Below are positions 38,223 through 47,247 of a stretch of 64,000 nucleotides of DNA, piece by piece. The notes beneath the pieces are model-generated. The model saw only the letters and a list, made by a program, of their open reading frames with translations. It was not told the DNA's origin and did not search any database. A program made the translations under genes and the position numbers. Origin of the DNA: Acidobacteriota bacterium (GTDB lineage: Bacteria > Acidobacteriota > UBA6911); NCBI GenBank assembly GCA_012729555.1, contig JAAYCX010000097.1, forward strand, positions 1 through 64,000, read 5' to 3'. Positions within the stretch are counted from its first letter, which is position 1, and each line of letters begins with the position of its first letter.

Positions 38223-38915
38223 CTATTTCGTCTTGCGGCTGACGCTGAGGCCCGCCGAACCTGGAATGTCCGCGATGGAGGTTTCCAGGTTCGGCAGGCT
38301 GCGGGCGAATTCCAGGAAATCGCCGGCGGGACCGCCGCCGAAGCCCCGTCCGCCCATGCGGCCGCCGCGCGCCGGACGCTGCGACACGTTGTGGGCCGCA
38401 AAGATCCCCCCCACGGTCAGTTTCGGAAGGACGGCCTCCAGATACCTCGCGTACCACTCCTTGTCCGCGTCGCAGAACACAAAATCGAAGGGGCCTTCGA
38501 GCGCCGGCACCACTTCATGCGCGTCCCCCAGCCTCGCGTCGATATACCGGTCCAGCCCCGCGCGGGCGAAATACCCGAGCGCCTCCCTGTGGCGCCCCGC
38601 GTCGATTTCGACGGTGATCAGTTTCCCGCCGGTTTTGGACAGCGCCCAGGCTATCCACATTCCGGAGTACCCGTTCGAGGTCCCGATTTCGAGCGCGCGC
38701 TTGTAGTTGTTCCGGACGATGAGGTCGTAGAGCGCCCTGCCGTCCGCCTCGGGAACGTTCATCCCCCCCCAGGAGCGGTTGTGGCTCTCGAGGGTCTCCC
38801 GCACCCGGGCGTCGAACGCCTCCGTCCCCTCCGTGCCCGCCCCCGGGAGAGACGACATCATGCCGAACGCCAGGAGGGCGCAGAACATCGCCGCGATGAC
38901 GGTGCCTTTTGTCAT
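38223..38915 (-). CDS. Exported O-methyltransferase-like protein
   Basis: 230 residues. The N-terminus looks like a Sec signal peptide (residues 1-26). The rest is a class I SAM methyltransferase of the caffeoyl-CoA/catechol type: motif I E-I-G-T-S-N-G-Y-S at 76-84, D-A-D-K at 149-152 and A-A-H-N at 173-176, the usual metal-binding positions. A Gly/Arg-rich insert (about 180-198) breaks the C-terminal part. Export is odd because SAM is cytosolic, so the hydrophobic N-terminus might instead be a membrane anchor. Substrate unknown. Confidence 0.75.
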   Translation of the reverse strand: MTKGTVIAAMFCALLAFGMMSSLPGAGTEGTEAFDARVRETLESHNRSWGGMNVPEADGRALYDLIVRNNYKRALEIGTSNGYSGMWIAWALSKTGGKLITVEIDAGRHREALGYFARAGLDRYIDARLGDAHEVVPALEGPFDFVFCDADKEWYARYLEAVLPKLTVGGIFAAHNVSQRPARGGRMGGRGFGGGPAGDFLEFARSLPNLETSIADIPGSAGLSVSRKTK

Positions 38916-38974
38916 GAGTCCTTCCTGTGCGGGCAGGCGCCATCCGCCCGCCTGCCCGCGAAATTGGGAGTCGC

Positions 38975-39493
38975 CTACTGAACCCGCTTCGCCACGATTT
39001 CCCGTGGAGCCCGGGGTCCGCCCCCGGGGCCGCCCGGACCGCCCATCCCGCCACCCGGAGGGGGACCGCCCATCCCGCCACCCGGAGGGGGACCGCCCAT
39101 CCCGCCGCCGGGACCGCCCATCCCGCCGCCGGGGCCGCCCATGCCTCCGCCCGGCTGGCCCGAGAATTCCCGGTCGATCGTGAAGGTGATTTCATCTCCA
39201 GCGACCTTGCCGGTGTAGATGGTCTTCATCTCGTTTTCGCCGAACCTGCGCACGACGACAAACCTGATTTCATCCCCGTCCACCTTTCCTTCGGTGATTT
39301 CGCTATCCCCCCTGCGGCCGCTGACGGTCCCGGTCAAGGTGTCCCCGGCCACCGTGAAGTTGAACACGGTCTCTGCCGGTCCCTGCATCCCCTGGGACTC
39401 CGCGACCCATTTCCCGGTCACGTCGGCGCCGGGCGCCGTCCCCACCAGGGCCAGCGCCAGCGCCGCCCCCGCTAAAAGCATCGATCTTCTCAT
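38975..39493 (-). CDS. Secreted protein with C-terminal Gly-Gly-Met-Gly-Gly-Pro repeats
   Basis: 172 residues. Signal peptide at 1-23, then a compact beta-rich domain (D-V-T-G-K-W-V-A-E, F-N-F-T-V-A-G-D-T-L-T-G-T-V-S-G, I-T-F-T-I-D-R-E) of a type common in small exported proteins. Residues about 112-160 are tandem G-G-M-G-G-P(P) repeats. The last residues are charged. It lies 59 bases upstream of the exported methyltransferase on the same strand, possibly one operon. Function unknown. Confidence 0.75.
   Translation of the reverse strand: MRRSMLLAGAALALALVGTAPGADVTGKWVAESQGMQGPAETVFNFTVAGDTLTGTVSGRRGDSEITEGKVDGDEIRFVVVRRFGENEMKTIYTGKVAGDEITFTIDREFSGQPGGGMGGPGGGMGGPGGGMGGPPPGGGMGGPPPGGGMGGPGGPGGGPRAPREIVAKRVQ
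39038..39150. repeat. In-frame coding tandem repeat (27- and 21-bp units)
   Basis: The core ACCGCCCATCCCGCC recurs at 39038, 39065, 39092 and 39113, with a diverged copy near 39134. Spacings are 27, 27, 21 and 21 bp, all multiples of three. They encode the Gly/Met/Pro repeats of the secreted protein at 38975-39493. Units of this kind readily change number by slippage. Confidence 0.85.
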
Positions 39494-39637
39494 GGAATAC
39501 CCTTCCTCCCCGTTTCATTGGTTTCCTTCACTCCTGTGATGACTCTGTTACCGATGATTACGCAGCCGGGACCCGGGTGTTACCTGTTCCGCGGTCGGGA
39601 GGGGGCCAAATAAGGATCAGGATTTCGCTCATGAGAT

Positions 39638-39643
39638 GATAAT
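39638..39643 (+). promoter_or_regulatory. -10-like box just upstream of the patatin gene
   Basis: GATAAT (with TG before it) ends 12 bases before ATG 39656, and there is no SD. Transcription from here would give only a few leader bases. No convincing -35 is seen. Confidence 0.35.
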
Positions 39644-39655
39644 GTATGAAGCATC

Positions 39656-41833
39656 ATGAAGCGTCGCATGCCCGTTCTTCTTTCCCTCCTCGTCCTGCTG
39701 GCCGCCGGGGACCGCCTCGGGGCGCAGCCACAGTCTCCCAGGGTAGGGCTGGTGCTCAGCGGGGGGGGTGCCCGCGGCGCCGCGCACATCGGAGTCCTGA
39801 GGGTGCTCGAGCAGGCAGGGATCCCGGTGGAGTCGATCACCGGAACGAGCATGGGCGCCCTGGTCGGGGGGCTGTACGCCGTGGGGCACAGCCCGGACGA
39901 AATCGAGCGGTTCCTGGAAAGCCAGGACTGGAACAACCTTTTCAGCGACGCGCCGCAGCGCCGCCTCACCCCCCTGATCGAACGGAGCGACACGCGCTAC
40001 CAGGGCCAGGTCACCTTTCGGGGCTGGAATCCCGAACTCCCGAGCGGGTTGTGGGGAGGCCAGCGCCTGACGGAAACGCTGGATATCCTGACCACCCGCC
40101 AGATGCTCGAGGCGGGGTACGACTTCGACCGGCTCCGCGTCCGTTTCCGCGCCGTGGCCACGAACCTCCTCGACGGCACTCCCTACGTGTTCAGGCAAGG
40201 GTCCATGACGCAGGCGCTCCGGGCATCGATGGCGGTCCCGCTCCTGTTCACGCCGCTCCAGCACGAAGGCATGCTGCTGGCCGACGGGGGGCTGGCCAAC
40301 AACCTCCCCACCGACGTCGCCCACGCCATGGGCGCGGACATCCTCATCGCCGTGGACGTCACCTCCCCGCTCCTGGACGCGGAGGACCTCCGGACCTTCT
40401 TCAACGTCATCGACCAGTCGATCAGCCTCCAGATGAGCGACAACGTGCGGGTGAACCGGCGGCTCGCCTCCCTGCTCCTGAAGCCCGACCTGGAGGGGCT
40501 CTCCGGCAGCGATTACGGGAAGATCCCCGAAATCGTCCGCCGGGGGGAGGAAGCGGCCCGGGCGCGCATGGAGGAACTGAAAGAGCTGACCCGGGAATCC
40601 CTCCCGCGGGCGCTCCCCCATTCCCCCCGGTCCGCCCCCCCCGTCATCGGCTCCATCTCCTTCGAGGGGCTGGCGCAGATCCCCGCCTCCCAGCTCCAGG
40701 CGGGGATGCGGGTCCGGCCGGGGGACAGGGCGGACCCGGCCTCCATAGGCGCGGAGGTCAGCCGGCTGTACGCGACCCGGTTTTTCGAGAGCGTCTCCTA
40801 CACCCTCGAGCCGCTGAAGGACGACGCCTATCACCTCAAATTCGTGGTCCGGGAGGCGCTGCTGAACACCCTGGGAGCGAGCCTCCGCTACGACAACGAC
40901 TACCAGTTCGTGGCCCTGGCGGAGTACACCGCGCGCCAGCTCTTTCACACCTCCTCGAAGCTGACGGTCTCGACCCAGTTCGGGGGGCTGGAAAGCCATT
41001 TCGCCTCCCTCCGCATCGTCCCCCCATCGCTCCCGTTTCTCTTCGTGGAGCCGCGGGTCGAGGTCGGCAGGCTGGAGCGGCTGGACATCCGGGAGGAGGA
41101 GCGCATCGACAAGTTCACCGACAAGCGCGAGAGCGGCCAGCTGACCGTCGGCGCCCTCCTCTGCCGCCAGCTGGAACTCTCCGGCGGGTACCGCTTCGAG
41201 CGGGTGCGCATCACCGGCGGCTCCGATCCCTTCCGGGTGGAGGGCTCCTCACGGCATGCGGGGCTCCTCTTCCGCCTTCACTGGGATTCGCTCGATGACG
41301 TCGAATTCCCCCACAGCGGGGTGAGGGTGGATTTGGGGGCTGACCTGCAGGAACGGGAACTCGGCGGGGATTTCGACTATTCCCGCTGGCATGCCGAATA
41401 CCGCCAGCACCTGACCCCCTGGCCCGGGTCCACGCTGCAATTCATGGCCGGCGGCGCGTATTCGGACGGGGATGTCCCCTTCTACGACCTCATTTTCGTC
41501 GGGGGGCACTCGTTCGCGGACGCGGCCTCCCGGCAGTTTCTCGGGCTCCGCAGGGACGAGTTCCGGGTACGCCAACTGGCCGTCGTGGGCGTCGGTTACC
41601 GGCGCCAGATCTTCGCTCGCCCCCTCAACCTGGTCAAGCGCGGCTACCTGACCGCGACCTACAACGGCGCCTTCCTCGGCGAACGCTCCGCCCCCCCCTA
41701 CGATTACCGCTATTTCAACGGGATAGGAGTAGGGCTGGCGGCCGACACCATGATCGGCCCGCTCCACGTCCAGGCCGGGTGGGGGGAGGGGGGGAGGCTG
41801 AACTTCCACCTCTCCTTCGGCCCCAGGTTCTGA
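39656..41833 (+). CDS. Patatin-like phospholipase with POTRA and outer-membrane barrel (type Vd)
   Basis: 725 residues. Signal peptide 1-23; patatin domain 29-330 with oxyanion loop S-G-G-G-A-R-G-A-A-H, nucleophile S65 in G-T-S-M-G and catalytic D210 in A-D-G-G. A POTRA-like domain follows (about 335-405), then a BamA/Omp85-type 16-strand barrel ending in F-G-P-R-F. This matches PlpD-type (type Vd) autotransporters, in which the lipase is carried to the surface by its own barrel. The rhomboid protease gene is convergent 27 bases downstream. Confidence 0.92.
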   Translation: MKRRMPVLLSLLVLLAAGDRLGAQPQSPRVGLVLSGGGARGAAHIGVLRVLEQAGIPVESITGTSMGALVGGLYAVGHSPDEIERFLESQDWNNLFSDAPQRRLTPLIERSDTRYQGQVTFRGWNPELPSGLWGGQRLTETLDILTTRQMLEAGYDFDRLRVRFRAVATNLLDGTPYVFRQGSMTQALRASMAVPLLFTPLQHEGMLLADGGLANNLPTDVAHAMGADILIAVDVTSPLLDAEDLRTFFNVIDQSISLQMSDNVRVNRRLASLLLKPDLEGLSGSDYGKIPEIVRRGEEAARARMEELKELTRESLPRALPHSPRSAPPVIGSISFEGLAQIPASQLQAGMRVRPGDRADPASIGAEVSRLYATRFFESVSYTLEPLKDDAYHLKFVVREALLNTLGASLRYDNDYQFVALAEYTARQLFHTSSKLTVSTQFGGLESHFASLRIVPPSLPFLFVEPRVEVGRLERLDIREEERIDKFTDKRESGQLTVGALLCRQLELSGGYRFERVRITGGSDPFRVEGSSRHAGLLFRLHWDSLDDVEFPHSGVRVDLGADLQERELGGDFDYSRWHAEYRQHLTPWPGSTLQFMAGGAYSDGDVPFYDLIFVGGHSFADAASRQFLGLRRDEFRVRQLAVVGVGYRRQIFARPLNLVKRGYLTATYNGAFLGERSAPPYDYRYFNGIGVGLAADTMIGPLHVQAGWGEGGRLNFHLSFGPRF

Positions 41834-41860
41834 CCCGGCGCGGGGGCCGGAACCAGGGCG

Positions 41861-42583
41861 TCAGTGGATGGTGGGCCCTTTCTTGTTTTCCCGGTCGACC
41901 TTGCGCCGGACGTCGCCGTAGTAGACCTCGAACTGGCGCTTGAGCTGCTCCCGCCGCCGCTGCTCGTTGAACTGGCGGTACCTGTCCCGCCAGTTCCTCC
42001 CCTTCAGCAAGAGGTAGCCGACCACCATGCCGCCCAGGTGGGCGATGTGGGCCACGCCCGGATCGCCGCCCCGGATGGAGGAAAGGAAAGCCATGACGCC
42101 CATGATGAGGACGAGCCACTTGACCTTGACCGGGAAGAGAAAGTTCAGGTAGACGACGCGGTTGGGGTAGGTCACCCCGTAGGCGAGGAGGATGCCGTAG
42201 ACGGCGCCCGAGGCCCCGATGACGATGGCGAAGGAATGCGGGGACACCAGCCAGGAGCAGACCCCGGCCCCGATCCCCGTGATCATGTAATAGCTGAGGA
42301 AACGCCGTGTCCCCCAATACCGCTCCAGCTCGTTGCCGAACATGAACAGGGTCAACATGTTGAAGAAGAGGTGGAACACCCCGCCGTGCAGGAACATGTA
42401 GGTCGCGAACTGCCACACGTGGAAATCGCGGGTGACGCGCAGGGGGACCAGCCCCAGGGCCAGGTCGAGAGCGCGGCTCCCGAGCAAGCCGGCCACCTCC
42501 TGCAGCAGGTAGACCGCGACATTGACGATGATGAGGGTCTTGACCGTGCGCGTCACGGGCCCGCCGAAGAAATAGGTTCGCAT
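41861..42583 (-). CDS. Rhomboid intramembrane serine protease
   Basis: 240 residues from ATG 42583. Catalytic S125 in G-A-S-G-A-V-Y-G and H182 in H-I-A-H-L-G-G, with the H-L-F-F-N motif at 71-75, and six membrane helices. The C-terminal 50 residues are a charged cytoplasmic tail. Rhomboids cut membrane protein helices; substrates cannot be read from sequence. The promoter at 42591-42619 puts the start site on the ATG, so the mRNA is probably leaderless. Confidence 0.93.
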   Translation of the reverse strand: MRTYFFGGPVTRTVKTLIIVNVAVYLLQEVAGLLGSRALDLALGLVPLRVTRDFHVWQFATYMFLHGGVFHLFFNMLTLFMFGNELERYWGTRRFLSYYMITGIGAGVCSWLVSPHSFAIVIGASGAVYGILLAYGVTYPNRVVYLNFLFPVKVKWLVLIMGVMAFLSSIRGGDPGVAHIAHLGGMVVGYLLLKGRNWRDRYRQFNEQRRREQLKRQFEVYYGDVRRKVDRENKKGPTIH

Positions 42584-42590
42584 CGATGCA

Positions 42591-42619
42591 ATGCTAGGAG
42601 AATCGCGGCCCGAATGCAA
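42591..42619 (-). promoter_or_regulatory. Sigma-70 promoter, leaderless rhomboid mRNA
   Basis: On the minus strand TTGCAT (42619-42614), a 17-bp spacer and TAGCAT (42596-42591). The ATG at 42583 lies 7 bases after the -10, where transcription should start. No SD is present. Confidence 0.7.
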
Positions 42620-42666
42620 TCGCCTTTGCGCGCCGAAATCGGCCCGTTCCATTCCCCCGGCGCCGC

Positions 42667-42675
42667 TGGTATCAT
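42667..42675 (+). promoter_or_regulatory. Extended -10 element upstream of rph
   Basis: TGGTATCAT gives an extended -10 (TG-n-TATCAT) about 31 bases before ATG 42707; a weak -35 may lie at 42647-42652. rph itself has a good SD (GGGGGGAG). Confidence 0.45.
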
Positions 42676-42706
42676 GAGGTGCCGATGACGGCACGGGGGG
42701 AGCGCC

Positions 42707-43462
42707 ATGAGACCAAGCGGCCGCAGCCAGGACACGATGCGCGAGGTGCGCATCGAGATGGACTACACCAAGCACGCCAAGGGCTCGGTGCTGATTTCGG
42801 TGGGGGACACCCGGGTGCTGTGCACCTGCAGCGTGGAGGACAAGGTCCCCCCCTTCCTCAACCACATGAACCAGGGGTGGATCACGGCCGAATACGGCAT
42901 GCTCCCGGCGGCCACCCACAGCCGCTCGGCGCGCGAGGCCGTCCGGGGCAAACAGACCGGCCGCACGGTCGAGATCCAGCGCCTCGTCGGGCGCTCGCTC
43001 CGCTCGATCGTCAACCCCTCGCTTTTGGGGACCCGCACCTTCCTGATCGACTGCGACGTGCTCCAGGCCGACGGCGGGACCCGGACCGCCTCCATCACCG
43101 GCGGGTTCCTGGCCCTCTGCTCGGCCGTCATCAGGCTGATGGACCGGAAGCTGCTCCCCGCCTCCCCGCTCCTGGACTGCGTGGCGGCCACGAGCGTCGG
43201 CATCATCGACGGGGTCGCCTGCCTGGACCTCGACTACCGGGAGGACTCCCGGGCCGAGGTCGACATGAATTTGGTCATGACCGGCGCGGGGCGCTACGTG
43301 GAAATCCAGGGGACGGCCGAAAAGACGCCCTTCGGCGAGGATCGGCTCGCCGAGATGAAGCAGCTGGGGCAGCTGGGGATCCGGAACCTGGTCGAAATGC
43401 AGCAATCGATCCTGCAGGCCCGGGCGGACCTCGCCCGCCTCTTTCCCCCGCTCCCGGCATGA
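42707..43462 (+). CDS. rph: Ribonuclease PH
   Basis: 251 residues, with R-P-S-G-R at the start and the phosphate-binding and catalytic regions M-L-P-A-A-T-H-S-R and [15 protein letters not shown]. It trims tRNA 3' ends phosphorolytically. The stop overlaps the rdgB start in ATGA, a common pairing, and a tRNA gene follows. Confidence 0.97.
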   Translation: MRPSGRSQDTMREVRIEMDYTKHAKGSVLISVGDTRVLCTCSVEDKVPPFLNHMNQGWITAEYGMLPAATHSRSAREAVRGKQTGRTVEIQRLVGRSLRSIVNPSLLGTRTFLIDCDVLQADGGTRTASITGGFLALCSAVIRLMDRKLLPASPLLDCVAATSVGIIDGVACLDLDYREDSRAEVDMNLVMTGAGRYVEIQGTAEKTPFGEDRLAEMKQLGQLGIRNLVEMQQSILQARADLARLFPPLPA

Positions 43463-44082
43463 CTCCCGCCCCCACCCTCGTCGTCGCCACCCGGAACGCG
43501 GGAAAACTGCGTGAATTCCAGGCGCTCCTCCGGCCGCTCGGGTGCGACGTCCGCAGCCTCGCGGACCTGGGCATCACGGAAGAGGTCGAAGAGAACGGCG
43601 CCTCCTTCGCGGAAAACGCGCGCCTGAAGGCCGTCGGTCATTCCCGCCTGGTTCCCTTCCCCGTCCTGGCCGACGATTCGGGGCTGATGGTCGACGCGCT
43701 GGGGGGTCGCCCCGGGATCCACTCGGCCCGCTACGCCGGTCCCGGCGCCACCGACGCCGACCGCATCCGCAGGATTCTCCGGGAACTGGCGGCCGTCCCG
43801 GGGGCGCCGCGCACCGCGCGCTTCGTCTCGGCCCTGGCCCTGGCCCGCGCGGGGAGGACGCTGCTCGAAGCCGAGGGCTCCTGCCGGGGCGTCATCATCG
43901 ACCGGGCCCGCGGGACCAGGGGCTTCGGGTACGACCCCGTCTTTCTCTTCCCCGAACTCGGCAGGACCTTCGCCGAGCTGAACGAAGAGGAGAAGAACCG
44001 GTACAGCCACCGCGCGCGCGCCGTGCGCGCCCTTCTCGCCACCGACAGCCTCTCCGCACTCATCGGGCAGCCCGCCAATTGA
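43459..44082 (+). CDS. rdgB: XTP/dITP diphosphatase (HAM1/RdgB)
   Basis: 207 residues from ATG 43459. Family motifs: [26 protein letters not shown] and G-F-G-Y-D-P-V-F. It removes deaminated purine nucleotides (dITP, XTP) to keep them out of DNA. It is translationally coupled to rph. Confidence 0.96.
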   Translation: MTPAPTLVVATRNAGKLREFQALLRPLGCDVRSLADLGITEEVEENGASFAENARLKAVGHSRLVPFPVLADDSGLMVDALGGRPGIHSARYAGPGATDADRIRRILRELAAVPGAPRTARFVSALALARAGRTLLEAEGSCRGVIIDRARGTRGFGYDPVFLFPELGRTFAELNEEEKNRYSHRARAVRALLATDSLSALIGQPAN

Positions 44083-44109
44083 TGACTGGCGGCCCGGAGC
44101 GAACTGCGT

Positions 44110-44115
44110 TAAAAT
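44110..44115 (+). promoter_or_regulatory. -10 box of tRNA-Pro
   Basis: TAAAAT lies 18 bases before the mature tRNA 5' end. The matching -35 is not convincing. Confidence 0.4.
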
Positions 44116-44133
44116 ACCCGCTCTTCACCCGGT

Positions 44134-44210
44134 CGGGGCATAGCGTAGCCTGGTAGCGCGCCTGCCTTGGGCGCAGGAGGTCCCCAGTTCAAATCTGGGT
44201 GCCCCGACCA
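44134..44210 (+). tRNA. tRNA-Pro (anticodon TGG)
   Basis: 77 nt. Acceptor CGGGGCA pairs with TGCCCCG, discriminator A, encoded CCA. D-arm GCGTAGCCTGGTAGCGC; anticodon arm CCTGC-CTTGGGC-GCAGG with TGG at 44168-44170; T-arm CCCAG-TTCAAAT-CTGGG. Confidence 0.97.
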
Positions 44211-44401
44211 ATCCCCCTTCAGTGCCGCCCTCCGGGGACCGCGTGCCCCCACCAGGAGCGATTTTTCGTATTTTCGAGTCATTTATTCTCCTATTTTGCG
44301 ATTTTGGGGTATTATTTTTGGGTCTTTTGCGCTCGATCCGCCCGTAGACGCGACGCCGGCCGCAGGAGGACCCCGACAACAACCGCGAAGAGGATGAAGC
44401 C

Positions 44402-47233
44402 ATGAAACTGACAAGACTGACCCTGAAGATCAACGGCGTGGAACGCGCCGCGGTCTGCGATCCCGAAAAAGACACTCTCGCCACCGTCATCCGCCGGCTG
44501 GGCCTGACGGGGACCAAGATCGGGTGCGGCACCGGCCAGTGCGGCGCCTGCTCGGTGCTGCTGGGCGGGAAGGTCGTCCGCTCCTGCACCCGGAAGATGA
44601 AGAGCGTCCCGGAGGGGAGCGAGATCCTCACCATCGAGGGGATCGGGACCCCGCAACACCTCCACCCGCTGCAACAGGCGTGGATCACCCACGGCGGCGT
44701 GCAGTGCGGCTTCTGCTCCCCCGGCTTCATCGTCTCCGCCCACGGGCTCCTCTCCGAAAACCCCTCCCCGAGCCGGGAGGAGGTGCGCGAGTGGTTCCGC
44801 AAGCACCGCAACATCTGCCGCTGCACCGGGTACAAGCCCCTCGTCGACGCCGTCATGGCCGCCGCCCCGGTGGTACGGGGCGAGAGCTCCATGGAGGAGA
44901 TCACCTACCGGGAGTCCGAGGAAAAGGACATCTACGGGTCGGCGCGCCCCAGGCCGACGGCGCTCGTGAAGGTGACGGGCCTGGCCGATTACGGCGACGA
45001 CATCAAGCTCAAGATGCCCGAGGGGACCGCCCACCTGGCCGTGGTCATTTCAAGAGTCCCCCACGCGAAGATCCTCGGCATCGATACCGAAGAGGCCGAA
45101 AAGATGCCGGGCGTGTTCAAGGTGATGACGGCCAGGGACGTCAAGGGGACCAACAACATGGCCTCCCCTGCCGTGATCCCGCGCCAGAAGGGGAAGGGGG
45201 TGACCGATTTCCCCGTCATCGCCGGCACCAAAATCAGCCGGCGCGGCGACGTGGTGGCCCTGGTGGCGGCCGACACCGAGGAGCACGCGCGCGAGGCGGC
45301 CAAAAAGGTGAAGCAGAACCTGGAGGTCCTCCCCGCCTACATGACCTTCCCCGAGGCGGTGATGCCCAACGCCATCCAGCTCCACGAGAGCCTGCCCAAC
45401 TTCTACATGGAGCAGCCGGTCTTCAAGGGGAGGGACACCGCCGAGGTGTTCGAGGAGGCCGCCTTCGTCGCCGAGGGGAGCTTCCACTCGCAGCACGAGC
45501 CTCACCTGCCGATCGAGCCCGACGTCGTGCAGGGATACTGGGGCGTCGACGGCATGCTGACGATCCAGTGCAAGTCCCAGTCGATCACCGAGTCCCGGGA
45601 GGTCGTCTCCATGGCCTGCGGCATCCCGATGGAGAACCTCCGGATGATGCTCAACCACGTCGGCGGGTCCTTCGGGTACTCCACCAGCTCGAACACCTTC
45701 GCCCTGGTCGCCACCGCTGTGCAGAACCTCGGCATCCCCTGCACCCTGACGCTCGGCTACGAGGAGTTCAACCACATGACGGGGAAACGGTCGGCCACCT
45801 TCGCCAACGGCCGCATCGCCTGCAACCGGGAGGGGAAGATCACGGCGGCCGAGTACGACATCGCCCTCGACCACGGCGCCTACGCCGTCGTCGCCGGCCA
45901 CATCTTCAACAACCTGGTCTCCGTCGGCTTCCACGGCTACAACATCCCCAACTTCAAGGCCCTGGCCCGCGGCGGGTCGTCCAACCACGCCTTCAACACC
46001 GCCTACCGCGGCTTCGGCTCGCCCCAGGTCTACACGACCACCGAGGCCCTCATCGACATGCTGGCCGAAAAGGCCGGGATCGACCCGTGGGAGTTCCGCT
46101 ACAGGAACGCCGCCCGCCCCGGCGACCTGACCATCAACAGCCGCCCCTACCACGATTACGTCTATCCCGCCATGCTCGAGCGGATCAAGCCCCACTACGA
46201 CCGCTACAAGGCCGAGGCCGAGGCGGCGCGGGCCGAGGGCCGTCACGTGGGGGTCGGGCTGAGCATGGGAGGGTTCATCATCACCGTCGGCATGTTCGAC
46301 TCGGCCGAGGTGGCGCTCGAGCTGAACCCCGACGGCACGATCACGCACTGGAATACCTGGGAGGACATGGGGCAGGGGGGGGACATCGGCACCCTGACCC
46401 ACACGGTGAAGGCGCTCGCCCCCATGGGCGTCACCGCCGACCGGGTGCGGCTGGTCATGAACGACAGCAAGACCTGCCCCGACACGGGGCTGGCCGCCGC
46501 CAGCCGCTCCCACTACATGGCGGGCAACGCCACCATCGACGCCGCCGGCAAGCTGATGGACTCCATGCGCAAACCGGACGGCTCCTGGCGCACCTACGAC
46601 GAGATGAAGGCGGAAGGGATCCCGACAAAACATGTCGGGCACTACGACCAGTTTCACATCGGCCTCCCCCCGGGACTCGACCCCAACACCGGCGAAGGGG
46701 AGAAGAACCCCACCTACATGTACGGGCTCAACCTCGCCCAGGTCGAGGTCGACGTCAAGACCGGCAAGACCCGGGTACTGAAGTTCACCTGCGTCACCGA
46801 CGTCGGCACCATCGGCAACCGGCTGGCGGTCGAGGGGCAGGGCTACGGCGGCATCTCCCACAGCATCGGTTTCGCCCTCAGCGAGGACTACGACGCCCAG
46901 GACAGGCACGGCAGCATGGTCGGGTGCGGCATCCCCACCATCGACATGATCCCGGACGACTTCAACCTCATCTTCATGGAGACGCCGCGGCCGGCAGGTC
47001 CGCACGGCTCCTGCGGGTGCTCCGAGGTCTTCCAGAGTTCCAACCACATGGCCGTCATCAACGCCATCCGCAACGCCTGCGGCGTCCGCATCTACTCCCT
47101 CCCCGCCACCCCCGACAAGGTCAAGGCGGCCTGGGAGGCGCGGCAGCGGGGGGAGGACCTGACGCCGCCGAAGTACTTCCTCGGTTCCGATTTCGAGGAT
47201 GAACTGGACCTCATCCGGGCCAACCCGCTGTAG
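44402..47233 (+). CDS. Mop-type molybdenum hydroxylase (aldehyde oxidoreductase family)
   Basis: 943 residues, single-chain with no FAD domain and no export signal. Residues 1-80 are a plant-type ferredoxin (C42-x4-C47-x2-C50-x11-C62) and 90-160 the all-helical [2Fe-2S] domain (C102-x2-C105, C139-x-C141). The spacing matches the Desulfovibrio gigas aldehyde oxidoreductase, which carries molybdopterin-cytosine dinucleotide. The large domain has H-G-A-Y, the Gly-rich A-Y-R-G-F-G-S-P-Q and, near the C-terminus, G-P-H-G-S-C-G-C-S-E with the expected active-site Glu. It oxidises an aldehyde or N-heterocycle; the substrate is unknown. First gene of a run of at least five with short gaps. Confidence 0.93.
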   Translation: MKLTRLTLKINGVERAAVCDPEKDTLATVIRRLGLTGTKIGCGTGQCGACSVLLGGKVVRSCTRKMKSVPEGSEILTIEGIGTPQHLHPLQQAWITHGGVQCGFCSPGFIVSAHGLLSENPSPSREEVREWFRKHRNICRCTGYKPLVDAVMAAAPVVRGESSMEEITYRESEEKDIYGSARPRPTALVKVTGLADYGDDIKLKMPEGTAHLAVVISRVPHAKILGIDTEEAEKMPGVFKVMTARDVKGTNNMASPAVIPRQKGKGVTDFPVIAGTKISRRGDVVALVAADTEEHAREAAKKVKQNLEVLPAYMTFPEAVMPNAIQLHESLPNFYMEQPVFKGRDTAEVFEEAAFVAEGSFHSQHEPHLPIEPDVVQGYWGVDGMLTIQCKSQSITESREVVSMACGIPMENLRMMLNHVGGSFGYSTSSNTFALVATAVQNLGIPCTLTLGYEEFNHMTGKRSATFANGRIACNREGKITAAEYDIALDHGAYAVVAGHIFNNLVSVGFHGYNIPNFKALARGGSSNHAFNTAYRGFGSPQVYTTTEALIDMLAEKAGIDPWEFRYRNAARPGDLTINSRPYHDYVYPAMLERIKPHYDRYKAEAEAARAEGRHVGVGLSMGGFIITVGMFDSAEVALELNPDGTITHWNTWEDMGQGGDIGTLTHTVKALAPMGVTADRVRLVMNDSKTCPDTGLAAASRSHYMAGNATIDAAGKLMDSMRKPDGSWRTYDEMKAEGIPTKHVGHYDQFHIGLPPGLDPNTGEGEKNPTYMYGLNLAQVEVDVKTGKTRVLKFTCVTDVGTIGNRLAVEGQGYGGISHSIGFALSEDYDAQDRHGSMVGCGIPTIDMIPDDFNLIFMETPRPAGPHGSCGCSEVFQSSNHMAVINAIRNACGVRIYSLPATPDKVKAAWEARQRGEDLTPPKYFLGSDFEDELDLIRANPL

Positions 47234-47247
47234 AAGGGAGCGGCGCC

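Noticed and set aside
39038-39150. Regular repeats that look like a small CRISPR-type array
   Set aside because: Units are 21-27 bp, contiguous, in frame and encode Gly-Met-Pro repeats; there are no spacers or cas genes.
44297-44315. TTGCGA with TATTAT as the promoter of the molybdenum-hydroxylase run
   Set aside because: The spacer is only about 7 bp; the AT-rich region is likely to contain the promoter, but I could not place it.
44125-44904. A 259-residue minus-strand reading frame ending in a stretch like G-T-S-C-A-Q-G-R-R-A-T-R-L-R-Y-A-P-T
   Set aside because: This ending is the familiar false protein produced by translating the antisense of tRNA-Pro; the rest lies antisense to the molybdenum hydroxylase.
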